Source: a virus. From it: a DNA stretch of 49,601 nt. The number at the start of each line of letters is the position of its first letter. Position 1 is the stretch's first letter. The translations under genes were made by a program, and so were the position numbers. The DNA lies in the IMG/VR virus record IMGVR_UViG_3300044981_000039, positions 1 to 49,601 of that record. One strand, given 5' to 3'. The notes beneath the pieces were generated by a model. That model saw only the letters and a list, made by a program, of their open reading frames with translations. It made no database searches and was not told where the DNA came from. Positions 16,124 to 24,551 of this stretch are shown in pieces.

Positions 16124-17476
16124 ATGTCCTACATTGATACAGTATTAGATATCGCGATTTCGCTTCAAACCCTCGGCGCGCAACAGAAGGGCTTTGGAAC
16201 CGGGATGATCATTGGATCCAGCAATCGTTATACCGGCGGGACGCTTTACGCGACCTTCACAAGCGCGGCGGCGATGTTGGTTGCTGGATCTTGGGGCGGT
16301 CCGTTCATGAATACGGACCCGGAATATTTGGCGGCTGTTGAATACTTTGAACAATCTCCGGCCCCGACTTCGGTTCTTGTAGGTTACACGCCCGCTTCAG
16401 TTGCCCAAGTTGTGGTGACGGCTTATCCGACGGTCGGAGATGTGGTTTACAACGTCACGATTAACGGAGTGACGGCGTCTTATGACAATACGGGTGGTGG
16501 AGACACGACCAAAAGCGAATTGAGCGCGTCTTTGAAAACCGCGATCGATGCTTTAAGTCAACCTGTTACGACCGCTTTGTCTGGATCGAGTCCGAACCAA
16601 GTCTTGACGATCACCGCAACTAACGCAGGACAGCCCTTCACCTTTTCAACCACGACTTCTTCGTCTGACTTAACCTTGACGCAAACAACGGCCGATGTTG
16701 GACCCGACACCGGCTTGACCGCGATTGTTGCGGCCGGCGGATACAATTGGTATGGCTTGATCATGACAAGCCGCAATGACCAAGACATTTTGCAAGCCGC
16801 CGCTTGGATCGAAGCCCAGGCCTACGGATATATCTTTATTGCTTGCAATAGTGACTCGGCGGTCATTAGCAATTCGGGCGGGAATGTCCTTGCGACCTTG
16901 AAAGGCGATAGCTACACACGAACCGCCTTCCTTTGGTCCAGTCAACAGGCTCATTATCCGGAAGCCGGATGGATGGGCCTGGGCTTGCCGCAAACTCCCG
17001 GTTCCTGGAATTGGTCCTGGAAAACGATTGCCGGAATTACGGCGGATACTGAATCCGGTTTGACAGATACCGGCATTTCGAACCTGAATTTGAACAACGG
17101 CAACTTTTTCATTAGCTTTGGCGGATTGAGCGAAACCCAAAACGGGATCATGGTCGGCGGTCAATATATCGATGTGATTATCGGCCGCGATTGGATCAAG
17201 GCCAATATCCAGTCGGCTTTGATGAACCTGTTTTCGCAGACGCCCAAGATCAATTATGACGATCACGGCATTGGCTTGATTTGTAACGCGCTTCAAGGCG
17301 TTTTGAAACAGGCCGTAACGATGAATATTCTTTCAAGCTATGTCTTGACGCCGCCTTTGGCTTCAAGCTTTTCTTCGGCTCAAAAACAGACGCGCGTTTT
17401 GCCGAATATCACCTGGACCGGCAAGCTTGCCGGCGCGGTTGACGCGGTAACCATTACCGGCACTTTGACGAACTAA
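16124..17476 (+). CDS. Contractile tail sheath protein (DUF3383-like)
   Basis: 450 aa. N terminus contains the family start (YIDTVLDIAISLQTLGAQQK), then a domain with DPEYLAAVEYFEQSPAPTSV. Residues about 90-195 are an inserted Ig-like module (YNVTINGVTASYDNTGGG). The C-terminal two-thirds has the sheath core: YGLIMTSRNDQDILQAAAWI, a WMGLGLPQTPGSWNWSWKT segment and INYDDHGIGLICNALQGVL, ending in a strand that joins neighbouring subunits. This identifies the phage as a myovirus. AAGGAAAAG precedes the ATG. Confidence 0.88.
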   Translation: MSYIDTVLDIAISLQTLGAQQKGFGTGMIIGSSNRYTGGTLYATFTSAAAMLVAGSWGGPFMNTDPEYLAAVEYFEQSPAPTSVLVGYTPASVAQVVVTAYPTVGDVVYNVTINGVTASYDNTGGGDTTKSELSASLKTAIDALSQPVTTALSGSSPNQVLTITATNAGQPFTFSTTTSSSDLTLTQTTADVGPDTGLTAIVAAGGYNWYGLIMTSRNDQDILQAAAWIEAQAYGYIFIACNSDSAVISNSGGNVLATLKGDSYTRTAFLWSSQQAHYPEAGWMGLGLPQTPGSWNWSWKTIAGITADTESGLTDTGISNLNLNNGNFFISFGGLSETQNGIMVGGQYIDVIIGRDWIKANIQSALMNLFSQTPKINYDDHGIGLICNALQGVLKQAVTMNILSSYVLTPPLASSFSSAQKQTRVLPNITWTGKLAGAVDAVTITGTLTN

Positions 17477-17488
17477 AGGAGAAGGCAA

Positions 17489-17950
17489 ATGCCCGACGTT
17501 ATCCATTCGGTAGACCCAGGAAAATTTATTCTTTCGATTGGCGCGCCTGGCGGCGTTGCCAATTCTCCGATTACGGGTTACGGCCCGGACACGATGATCG
17601 AGATTTCCCGCGATGCCCAGGCTTTCGAAAAGGAAGTCGGGGGGGACGGTGAAGTGACTCGAATCCGGAATCGGAACACGGCTGGAAAAATCAAGATCAT
17701 CTTGAATGTCGGGTCGACGTCCAATGTTTTGCTTACGAATTTGGCCAACTTGGACGAAGTGTCTGGCGGTGGAGTGATTCCGATTTCCTTTTTTGATATG
17801 TCGGGTTTGTTGCCGAATAACACGATGGCGGCGGCGACCTATGCTTGGATCATGAAGAAGCCGGATCGCAAGTTTCAAGGTAAGGCGGGCGGGACAGTCG
17901 AATGGACTTTCGATTGTGGCTCGCTCGAATTCTTCCTGGGCGCGAATTAA
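17489..17950 (+). CDS. Tail tube protein (DUF3277-like)
   Basis: 153 aa. Starts with a strand pattern around KFILSIGAPGG, has the typical EKEVGGDGEVTRIRNRNTAG loop, and ends with a beta-rich segment (GGTVEWTFDCGSLEFFLGAN). The pairing with the DUF3383-like sheath twelve bases upstream is characteristic of this myovirus group. Ribosome binding site AAAGGAGAAGG. Confidence 0.88.
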   Translation: MPDVIHSVDPGKFILSIGAPGGVANSPITGYGPDTMIEISRDAQAFEKEVGGDGEVTRIRNRNTAGKIKIILNVGSTSNVLLTNLANLDEVSGGGVIPISFFDMSGLLPNNTMAAATYAWIMKKPDRKFQGKAGGTVEWTFDCGSLEFFLGAN

Positions 17951-17990
17951 TCGTTTGTCGCCTTTTTAAAACCATTCTCCCGGATGGAAT

Positions 17991-18464
17991 ATGCCACGCG
18001 AAAAGATCACACAGAATATCGACGGCGTTGATTATACGTTCCTTTATTTAAACACCTCAAAGGCGCTTGCCGTCGCTTCAGAGATAGGCAAGCGCGCCGC
18101 GCCGTTTTTCGCGGCGATCGCATCCAGCGCGGATAAGGATGCGCTTGCCAAACTCTCTAAAAAAGAAAAAGAAGCCAAGGAAGCGGAAGGCATTCGATCC
18201 GTTTTCTTGTCCCTAGGCGAAGCCCTGGACCCGGATGTTGTTGTCCGGCTTTGCAAGGAACTTTGCGCGGTGGTTGCCTGTTCCGACGGCATGTTGGATC
18301 AGGGAGCTATCTTCGAAACGCATTTCCAGGGCCGGCCCTCGGCGGCGATTCAGGTTGCTGCTAAATCATTCGAGGTGAATTGCGGCGATTTTTTCGCGTT
18401 CGTCGGGAAAGCCGTTTCAAATCGGAAGTTCCCGCTTACGACGCCGGTCCCAACGTCCAAGTAA
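17991..18464 (+). CDS. Tail assembly chaperone, short (zero-frame) product
   Basis: 157 aa. Residues 20-100 are helical and Ala/Lys-rich (ALAVASEIGKRAAPFFAAIA), like other tail chaperones, and position between tube and tape-measure genes is standard. The gene holds a slippery heptamer at 18389-18395 that permits a -1 shift into a 74-codon extension, so two products are expected, as with lambda gpG and gpGT. The short form probably coats the tape measure during tail assembly. Confidence 0.8.
   Translation: MPREKITQNIDGVDYTFLYLNTSKALAVASEIGKRAAPFFAAIASSADKDALAKLSKKEKEAKEAEGIRSVFLSLGEALDPDVVVRLCKELCAVVACSDGMLDQGAIFETHFQGRPSAAIQVAAKSFEVNCGDFFAFVGKAVSNRKFPLTTPVPTSK
18389..18395 (+). promoter_or_regulatory. 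Slippery site for -1 ribosomal frameshift
   Basis: TTTTTTC in the zero-frame context GAT-TTT-TTC fits the X-XXY-YYZ rule exactly. A slip by one base places the ribosome in the frame that is open until 18619. The site is about 70 bases before the zero-frame stop, a typical distance. Confidence 0.75.
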
Positions 18465-18619
18465 ACTTTTGGATATGGCGTCCGGTTCTGGCAAAGGTCG
18501 CAAGGTATGAAGAAGTTGAATATATCTGGACCTTGAAAGAATTGCTGGATTGTCACGAAGCTTTAGATATTCAGGCCGAACAGGATGATTTTGTTCGGCG
18601 TTTTTATGAGAAGAAATAA
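18395..18619 (+). CDS. Tail assembly chaperone, frameshift extension
   Basis: 74 aa read only after the -1 shift, making a fusion of about 209 aa with the preceding 135 codons. It begins RVRRESRFKSEVP, contains ARYEEVEYIWTLKELLDCHE and ends VRRFYEKK. The second half looks like the conserved C-terminal part of tail chaperone fusions, with Trp/Tyr and a helix. It has no start codon of its own with a ribosome site. Its stop overlaps the tape-measure start by one base. Confidence 0.75.
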   Translation, partial: RVRRESRFKSEVPAYDAGPNVQVNFWIWRPVLAKVARYEEVEYIWTLKELLDCHEALDIQAEQDDFVRRFYEKK

Positions 18620-19953
18620 TGACGGTTGAAGAATTAATCACAACTTGGGGTTTCGACATCAAGACGAAACCAATCACCGAGCTAAAGGAAAGTTTGGCTG
18701 GTGTTCGGGAAACTGTCTTGCATCTTGGCGAATTGATCGCCGGAGAAGGTGCCTCTTTGTTTGGCTTGACCGAATCCACGGCGGACGCGGCGGTCGGTTT
18801 TAAGCGGACGGCGGAAGAAGTCGGAACGACGACTGATATGCTTCAAGGCCTTTCCTATGTGGCGAAGCAATGGGATTTGAGCAACGAAACGGTCCGTATG
18901 GGATTAAGGCATTTGTCGACGGAAGCTGTTTCCGCGATTCGAGGCCAAACGGAAGCGATGCAAAACCTTTCCCAAGTTGGAATCACGACTTTAACGGATA
19001 GCCAAGGGCATTTGCTTCGAAGCGATCAATTGATGGCCCAGGTTGCAAGACATTTCCAATCCATGCCTAATGACATTATGAAGGCCGGTTTGGCAATGAA
19101 GGTTTTTGGACGCGGTGGGTCTGACGTCATTCCGCTTTTAAATCGTTGGGACGAAGTCCAAAAGACGATGCAGGAAGGCCGGGAACTCGGCGTCATTATT
19201 TCGCCGGAACAGATTGAAAAGGCAGAGCTATTCAAAGAATCCATGAATCGGATTCGGGCGATTTTGACCGGTCTTCGAACGGAACTTGGCGTTGCTTTGA
19301 TGCCAGCACTTGAAGATACGGTGACTCAAATCACGAAATGGTATATGGCGAACCGGGACATGATCCAACAAAACGTCGTCAAATTCGCGGAAGAATTTGG
19401 TTCTGCTATGCAGCAAATTTTTCATTGGATTGTCGCTGTCCTGCCAGTCCTTACTTCGGTGGTTAGTGTCTTTGGTGGTTTAGCGAATGTCTTGGCTTTG
19501 ATCACGGCGGGATTCGTGGTGTGGACTGGCCTAGGTTTGATTACTTCAATGATCCAAATGGTTAAGGTAGTTCAAGAATTAGCTGAAGCTTTTCGCCTTA
19601 CCGCAATTTGGGAAGCCTTTGCAAGTGGCGGAGCGAACTTATTAGCTGGTGCTGCTGTTTTAGGTCTTGCGGGCGGAGCTGCGTATTTCGGATACAAGAC
19701 ATATCAAGGCTTGACCCAGGACTATTCCAAGACACCGGCGGCGGATGCGAATAAATGGGGCGGAACCCCGACTCCTTCTCCGACAGCTACGCCTACGGCG
19801 GTTCATCTTGAACAGATGAACCAATACACGATCAACGCCGCGCCTGGAACAACTGCACAGCAAGCAGCAGATATTTCTAAGCAAATTTCAGATCATCAAA
19901 AATCATCGCTTCGGATGCTCGCGGGATCCGTTGCTAGTCCGGCGAATTACTAA
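18619..19953 (+). CDS. Tape measure protein
   Basis: 444 aa, short for the class, implying a short tail. The N-terminal 230 residues are alpha-helical with the usual tape-measure features (VGTTTDMLQGLSYVAKQWDL and FGRGGSDVIPLLNRWDEV). Hydrophobic segments at about 270-310 and 335-360 could cross the host membrane during DNA entry. Residues about 380-392 form a TPT-type linker (GGTPTPSPTATPTAVH), the same kind found in the secreted proteins downstream, then a helical C terminus. Start overlaps the frameshift-product stop (taATG). Confidence 0.85.
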   Translation: MTVEELITTWGFDIKTKPITELKESLAGVRETVLHLGELIAGEGASLFGLTESTADAAVGFKRTAEEVGTTTDMLQGLSYVAKQWDLSNETVRMGLRHLSTEAVSAIRGQTEAMQNLSQVGITTLTDSQGHLLRSDQLMAQVARHFQSMPNDIMKAGLAMKVFGRGGSDVIPLLNRWDEVQKTMQEGRELGVIISPEQIEKAELFKESMNRIRAILTGLRTELGVALMPALEDTVTQITKWYMANRDMIQQNVVKFAEEFGSAMQQIFHWIVAVLPVLTSVVSVFGGLANVLALITAGFVVWTGLGLITSMIQMVKVVQELAEAFRLTAIWEAFASGGANLLAGAAVLGLAGGAAYFGYKTYQGLTQDYSKTPAADANKWGGTPTPSPTATPTAVHLEQMNQYTINAAPGTTAQQAADISKQISDHQKSSLRMLAGSVASPANY

Positions 19954-20633
19954 TGGCCGAGCCTCTAGCTTCTCTTTATTCATTCATTCCGAAACGCGGC
20001 TTCGTTTCTCCGGCTAGTTCTGGCCAATCCGACAATCCGGCGACGACGGAAGTCCCTTTTTTGTCTTTGGATTGCCTGGTCAACGAAGCTCCGAATTTCA
20101 GTTTTGAACCGACTAAAAGCGCCTTAGAAGACGGAAGCGAAGCTTCGGACCATGTGATTACCCGTCCCGCGAAGCTCGCCGTTACCGCGATCATCACGGA
20201 CACGCCACTTCAATATTCCAATGTAGTTGCTTCGGCTTTCTTTAACGGGCCGAGTCCAAGTCAACAGGCATATTCGTGGTTGAAGGGATTAGCTCAAAAC
20301 AAGATCCCTTTCGATTTCGTTGGAAGCCTGGATGTTTACAAGAATATGGTCATTACGAGTTTCGATCCTGTTCGGAACGCTAAGACAGGTGACGCGCTTC
20401 GTTTCAATTGCGAAATGTCCCAAATCATCGTGATTTCGGATCAAATCCTTTTGAAGCCAACGTCCAAAAAAATAAATCAGGCTCCGACAAGTCACGGCGG
20501 ACAGCCGCTTAAACCGGTTTCGTCGACGACTTCGACAAGCGTCTTGAATTCCATCTATTCGGGAACTTATCAGGACACAACGCCGACCGCCGGAGTTACG
20601 GCGACGCCGACAGTTATCGGAGCGGCCTTCTAA
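19953..20633 (+). CDS. Baseplate distal-tail (Dit-like) protein
   Basis: 226 aa. The central region from about 50 to 175 reads as the N-terminal Dit-like domain: DHVITRPAKLAVTAIITDTP, a WLKGLAQNKIPFDFVGSLDV segment and MSQIIVISDQI. The C terminus is Thr/Pro/Ser-rich and probably flexible. Such proteins join the tail tube to the baseplate hub. Overlaps both neighbours by one base. Confidence 0.65.
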   Translation: MAEPLASLYSFIPKRGFVSPASSGQSDNPATTEVPFLSLDCLVNEAPNFSFEPTKSALEDGSEASDHVITRPAKLAVTAIITDTPLQYSNVVASAFFNGPSPSQQAYSWLKGLAQNKIPFDFVGSLDVYKNMVITSFDPVRNAKTGDALRFNCEMSQIIVISDQILLKPTSKKINQAPTSHGGQPLKPVSSTTSTSVLNSIYSGTYQDTTPTAGVTATPTVIGAAF

Positions 20634-20941
20634 TGGCGAATCCTACGGATGGTAGCTTTACGCAACGGACGGTTTTGGATGGCGTGGCCTATAACCTTTC
20701 CTTTCGCTATAACGCGCGCATGGACCGTTGGCTTTTGAGCGTGGCGGACGCGAATCAAAATTTGCTTTTGTCCGGCATCTGTATCCAAAGTAATTGGCCG
20801 GTCATAAGCACTTGGCATAATTTAATAGTCGGTCTTTTTACTGGCGATTTTATCGCGGTGGACTTGACCGGGCAAGGCAGGGATCCCCAGGAATTCACGC
20901 TAGGCGGTGATATTCCTTTGTTCTTTGTGGACGGAATTTAA
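20633..20941 (+). CDS. Baseplate plug-like protein
   Basis: 102 aa. Pattern of the phage baseplate plug family: RTVLDGVAYNLSFRYNARMD, WLLSVADANQNLLLSGI and a terminal LGGDIPLFFVDG. These small all-beta proteins sit between the Dit-like and hub genes in many myoviruses. Start overlaps the previous stop. Confidence 0.7.
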   Translation: MANPTDGSFTQRTVLDGVAYNLSFRYNARMDRWLLSVADANQNLLLSGICIQSNWPVISTWHNLIVGLFTGDFIAVDLTGQGRDPQEFTLGGDIPLFFVDGI

Positions 20942-21805
20942 GTGGAATATCTGAATCGGACATTTTCTTTGGTTCTCGGAACGGCGCAAATTGCGACGCA
21001 AGTCGGAGTGCGCGTTAAATTCGAAATCGAAAAGGAAATGACAAGCCAAGGCGCATCCAAAAGCCAATTGGAAATCTATAACTTGTCTGAATCGAATATC
21101 CGTAGTCTTGAAAATAACGCTTCGAATTATACGATCATCTTTTCGGCGGGGTATAGCGACCAGAACAAGCAAATTTTAAACGGAACGATCATGTATGCCG
21201 AGACGGAACGCAAAGGCCCGGACCTGGTCACGACCCTTCAAATTCTCCCTGGTTCAGCTGCTCGAACGGCCGCTTTCGTGTCCATTAATAAGGCCCAAAG
21301 CGATTATCAAATTTATCAAGCTTGCCTTCAGGCCCTAGCGCCTTACGGGATTGCACAAGGCTATTTTTCACCGGCGGTTCGATCGATTTTGGAAGACGCA
21401 CAATATTCTAGTCCGCATTCTGATTTTGGGCCGGTATCGCGAATTATGGATCTTTTGGCTCGAAAGAATGGCCTGAACTTTAATACAAGTGACAACCAGG
21501 TTAATCTTTTCTTACCGAGTGAAACGGAAGATTCGAGCCTTTTTTTGCTTTCTTCGCAAACTGGCATGGTCGGCGTCCCTTCTAAAATGCAGGATGGAAA
21601 TTATAAGGTCGTTAGCTTTTTGAACGGAGATATTGTCCCTGGAAAATTACTTCGCGTCCAAAGCACAGATTTTCCGATTAATGGCGATTTAAAGGTTTTG
21701 AAAAGCACCTTCAAAGGCGACACATGGGAAGGTAATGAATTTTACGTTGAAGTCGAAGCGGCTTTGATCGGGACACAACCCGGTTTCGTTTTGGAGAAGA
21801 ACTAA
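20942..21805 (+). CDS. Baseplate hub protein (gp27-like)
   Basis: 287 aa from a GTG directly after the plug-gene stop. The features fit hub proteins: an N-terminal barrel with SKSQLEIYNLSESNIRSLEN, a second region with FSAGYSDQNKQILNGTI, a helical linker with SRIMDLLARKNGLNF and a C-terminal barrel (GTQPGFVLEKN end). It would form the trimeric hub holding the spike encoded next. Confidence 0.75.
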   Translation: MEYLNRTFSLVLGTAQIATQVGVRVKFEIEKEMTSQGASKSQLEIYNLSESNIRSLENNASNYTIIFSAGYSDQNKQILNGTIMYAETERKGPDLVTTLQILPGSAARTAAFVSINKAQSDYQIYQACLQALAPYGIAQGYFSPAVRSILEDAQYSSPHSDFGPVSRIMDLLARKNGLNFNTSDNQVNLFLPSETEDSSLFLLSSQTGMVGVPSKMQDGNYKVVSFLNGDIVPGKLLRVQSTDFPINGDLKVLKSTFKGDTWEGNEFYVEVEAALIGTQPGFVLEKN

Positions 21806-22456
21806 ATGGAACCGGCCAGTGCATCCCCAGGCATTTCCGAATTGATCGAAATCGCGATTGATCGCGTTTTGATGGACGTCCATACGTCCGCACCTGGAAC
21901 CATTGTTTCCTATAATCCTTCGACACAGATCGCGACGGTTCAGCCTTCTTTTCAACGAAATATTGGAGGGACGCTTTACACGTTGCCAGAAATTGCGGAT
22001 GTCCCGGTTTGTTTTCCTAGGACTAAAACAGCGTGGCTTAAATTCCCGCTTCAGGCTGGCGATAACGTCCAGCTTCATTTCATGGAACGGAGCCTGGATG
22101 CTTGGCTTCAAAATGGCGGAACGGTTGATCCGGGGATGCCACGCAAGTTTTCGCTTTCGGATTGTGTGGCTGTTCCTGGCCTTGAACCGATTTCAGATGC
22201 CTTTACGGCAAATACTCCGGCAACGTCTTTGGAATTGGCTTTAGGCGAAAGCTTCTTTGAGATCAACGAAGCCGGATTAATCCGCGTCAAGAATCCGGCG
22301 ACCGATCTTTTGACGGTTTTAAAAAGCGTCCTGAATCATTTGATCGGATTGTCTACGATCAATTGCGTGGTCGGTTCGCCGGTGACTTTATCCCCGGCTA
22401 CGATCCTTCAATTGAACCAGGATATCGCTAATCTTTCGGCTTTGTTGACGTCGTGA
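21806..22456 (+). CDS. Baseplate spike protein (Gp138/gpV-like)
   Basis: 216 aa. An OB-fold is suggested by PGTIVSYNPSTQIATVQPSF, ADVPVCFPRTK, FPLQAGDNVQLHFMERSLD and a RKFSLSDCVAVPGL segment, all typical of the Gp138 N-terminal domain. The C-terminal third alternates hydrophobic and polar residues and could start a triple beta-helix needle, followed by a short helical end. It would puncture the host outer membrane on sheath contraction. Confidence 0.8.
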   Translation: MEPASASPGISELIEIAIDRVLMDVHTSAPGTIVSYNPSTQIATVQPSFQRNIGGTLYTLPEIADVPVCFPRTKTAWLKFPLQAGDNVQLHFMERSLDAWLQNGGTVDPGMPRKFSLSDCVAVPGLEPISDAFTANTPATSLELALGESFFEINEAGLIRVKNPATDLLTVLKSVLNHLIGLSTINCVVGSPVTLSPATILQLNQDIANLSALLTS

Positions 22457-22809
22457 GCATCATTCTATGCACAGCCGAAGGCGATTTCGATATGACGTCC
22501 GGCAATATGCAGTTGACGGACGGACAGCAAGAAACCCTTCAGTTGTTGCGGAATACGCTTCGTTTTTTTTTAGGTGAAGAGGAATTGGATACGTCGATCG
22601 GGATGCCCTGGATTCAGGTAATTTTTCAGAAGGGGACGCCCCAAGCGACGATTCAAAGCATCATTTATCAGGCGATCTTGAATTGCCCAGGCGTTATTTC
22701 GGTGACGAACTTCAGCATTACGATCAATAACGCGGCTAGGAATTTGACAGTATCGTTTACGGCCCAAAGTGCGGCGGGACCGATTCCTTTTAACGAGACT
22801 TTCCCATGA
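22453..22809 (+). CDS. Baseplate wedge protein (gp25/gpW-like)
   Basis: 118 aa from a GTG that overlaps the spike stop (GTGA). The conserved segment QETLQLLRNTLRFFLGEEEL, the IGMPW turn and FSITINNAARNLTVSFTAQS match gp25-like lysozyme-fold wedge proteins. Ends with an ATGA overlap on the J-like gene. Confidence 0.82.
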   Translation: MSIILCTAEGDFDMTSGNMQLTDGQQETLQLLRNTLRFFLGEEELDTSIGMPWIQVIFQKGTPQATIQSIIYQAILNCPGVISVTNFSITINNAARNLTVSFTAQSAAGPIPFNETFP

Positions 22810-23999
22810 ACGGAAATTTCGGTGTCACAGCAACAGGCTTTATTCCGAAACAACTTTCGGATATCGAATCTCAAATTCAGACGGCATTACAAGGGGACTT
22901 CGGAGCGAACTATACGCTTCAATCCCAAACGCCCGATGGACAGTTGGTTAATCGTTTTTCGCAACAAATGGCGGATGCGTGGCAAGCGATTGAACAGGCG
23001 GTCAATGGATTCTATCCGCAAACAGCAAGCGGGCCAAATTTGGACTTGGCAAATTCTTTGACCAATGTCCCGCGCATCAAAGCAACTGCGACCGTCGTTA
23101 ATGGCGCTTTAGTTCAAGGTGTTCCGGGAACGGGAGTTCCGGCGAATTTCACGATTTATCCGACTTCTAATCCGTCGCTTTTGTTCCAGGTCTATGCAGC
23201 GACTACGATCGGCGGCGGCGGAACCATTAGCGCGTCTTTCGTTTGCGAAACGACCGGGCCGAACGCTATACCGGCGGATACGATTTGGGCCATATCAACG
23301 CCGGTTTCAGGAATAACAGGCGTAACGAATCCAACGGCCGGGCAAACAGGAACGAATGCCGAGTTAGATTCAGCATATCGAGTCCGCGCAGCTCAATATC
23401 GCAACCGCCCAGGCACAGCGACAATGAACGGAATTATCGCGGCGGTAACTGCAACTCCCAATGTCTCGCAAGTGTGGGGTTATGCGAATACTGGTGACAC
23501 GGTCAATAGCTATGGAGATTTGCCGCATTCGGTCCATTTGGTTGTCAGTGGTGGAGCGGATCAAGACGTTGCTAACGCGATTTATGCGGCGGTCGGCGGT
23601 GGAATTAATACCAATGGATCAACGACCGTTGACGTCACGACAAGTCAAAATCAGATTATTCCGATTCATTTCGACCGAATCGAAAATATTCCGGTTTATG
23701 TTGTGGTCAACGTCAATCCGAATACCGCGCCGGCACAAGGTCCGGTCTATCCGACAAACGGCGATGTTTTGATCCAACAGGCCATTGTCGCTTATGCCTT
23801 GACGCAATATCAGCCCGGACAGACGGTCGTCCAAACCGGTCTTTTTACACCGGTCAATACAGTTCCAGGCGTGGCGGATGCGGAGTCCTTGGAAATCTTT
23901 ATCGGCCTTGCGCCGAATCCGGCGGGAACCGCAAACATTCCGATGGCAATCAATCAACTTGCCAGCTTCACGGCTGGCAATATTACGGTGAACAGCTAA
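22806..23999 (+). CDS. Baseplate J-like protein (Mu gp47 / P2 gpJ type)
   Basis: 397 aa. Conserved landmarks: FGVTATGFIPKQLSDIESQI at the start, QTPDGQLVNRFSQQMADAWQ, LDLANSLTNVPRIKATATVV, then the G-x-x-x-E-x-D-x-x-x-R-x-R motif seen here as GTNAELDSAYRVRAAQYRNR, and a C-terminal domain with GDVLIQQAIVAYALTQY. It forms the wedge arms of the baseplate. Overlaps both neighbours. Confidence 0.88.
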   Translation: MNGNFGVTATGFIPKQLSDIESQIQTALQGDFGANYTLQSQTPDGQLVNRFSQQMADAWQAIEQAVNGFYPQTASGPNLDLANSLTNVPRIKATATVVNGALVQGVPGTGVPANFTIYPTSNPSLLFQVYAATTIGGGGTISASFVCETTGPNAIPADTIWAISTPVSGITGVTNPTAGQTGTNAELDSAYRVRAAQYRNRPGTATMNGIIAAVTATPNVSQVWGYANTGDTVNSYGDLPHSVHLVVSGGADQDVANAIYAAVGGGINTNGSTTVDVTTSQNQIIPIHFDRIENIPVYVVVNVNPNTAPAQGPVYPTNGDVLIQQAIVAYALTQYQPGQTVVQTGLFTPVNTVPGVADAESLEIFIGLAPNPAGTANIPMAINQLASFTAGNITVNS

Positions 24000-24550
24000 T
24001 GGGATACGCGGCAAACATGATGGCGGGAACCGCCCAACAATTCCAAAATGCAGCGAACTATACGGCGTTCGTGAATGCCTTTGGCGCGCAGTTAGACGAT
24101 ATCTTGGAAGCCACGATCCAGGTTTTGACGGAACTGTTTATCCCGAACGCTGTTGGAGCACAGTTGGACGCATTAGGCGTTGAATTAGGGTTGCCGCGCG
24201 CTTCTTTGAGCGATGCGGATTATATGGCGGCACTTCAAATGATGATTCGGGCCTATCAATCGGAAGGATCGATTGAGGACTTGATTCAAATCATGTTGGG
24301 TTTTGGTGGGGCCTCTTCGGTCCAAGTAGTCCAACAGGCACATGCAAACGCCAATATCACGATTACAGGGATTGATGCCACGCCGCTTTATAGCGATCAA
24401 CAAACGGCTTCGATCCTTCGCCGTTCGGCGGTTGCCGGAGTTGGCGTTCAAGTGCAAATTGGCTCGCATCTTCCGACTTTTCAGTTTGATAAGCCGGTGT
24501 CGGGAAATAACGCGGGCCTGGATCAAGGCCACGCTTTAGGGAGTTTCTAA
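23999..24550 (+). CDS. Baseplate protein (DUF2612-like / gpI position)
   Basis: 183 aa. Family-like segments are GAQLDALGVELGLPRASLSD, YMAALQMMIRAYQSEGSIED and a strand ITITGIDATPLYSDQQ. DUF2612 proteins follow the J-like gene and link baseplate to tail fibre. Its first base overlaps the stop of the J-like gene. Confidence 0.75.
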   Translation: MGYAANMMAGTAQQFQNAANYTAFVNAFGAQLDDILEATIQVLTELFIPNAVGAQLDALGVELGLPRASLSDADYMAALQMMIRAYQSEGSIEDLIQIMLGFGGASSVQVVQQAHANANITITGIDATPLYSDQQTASILRRSAVAGVGVQVQIGSHLPTFQFDKPVSGNNAGLDQGHALGSF

Positions 24551-24551
24551 A

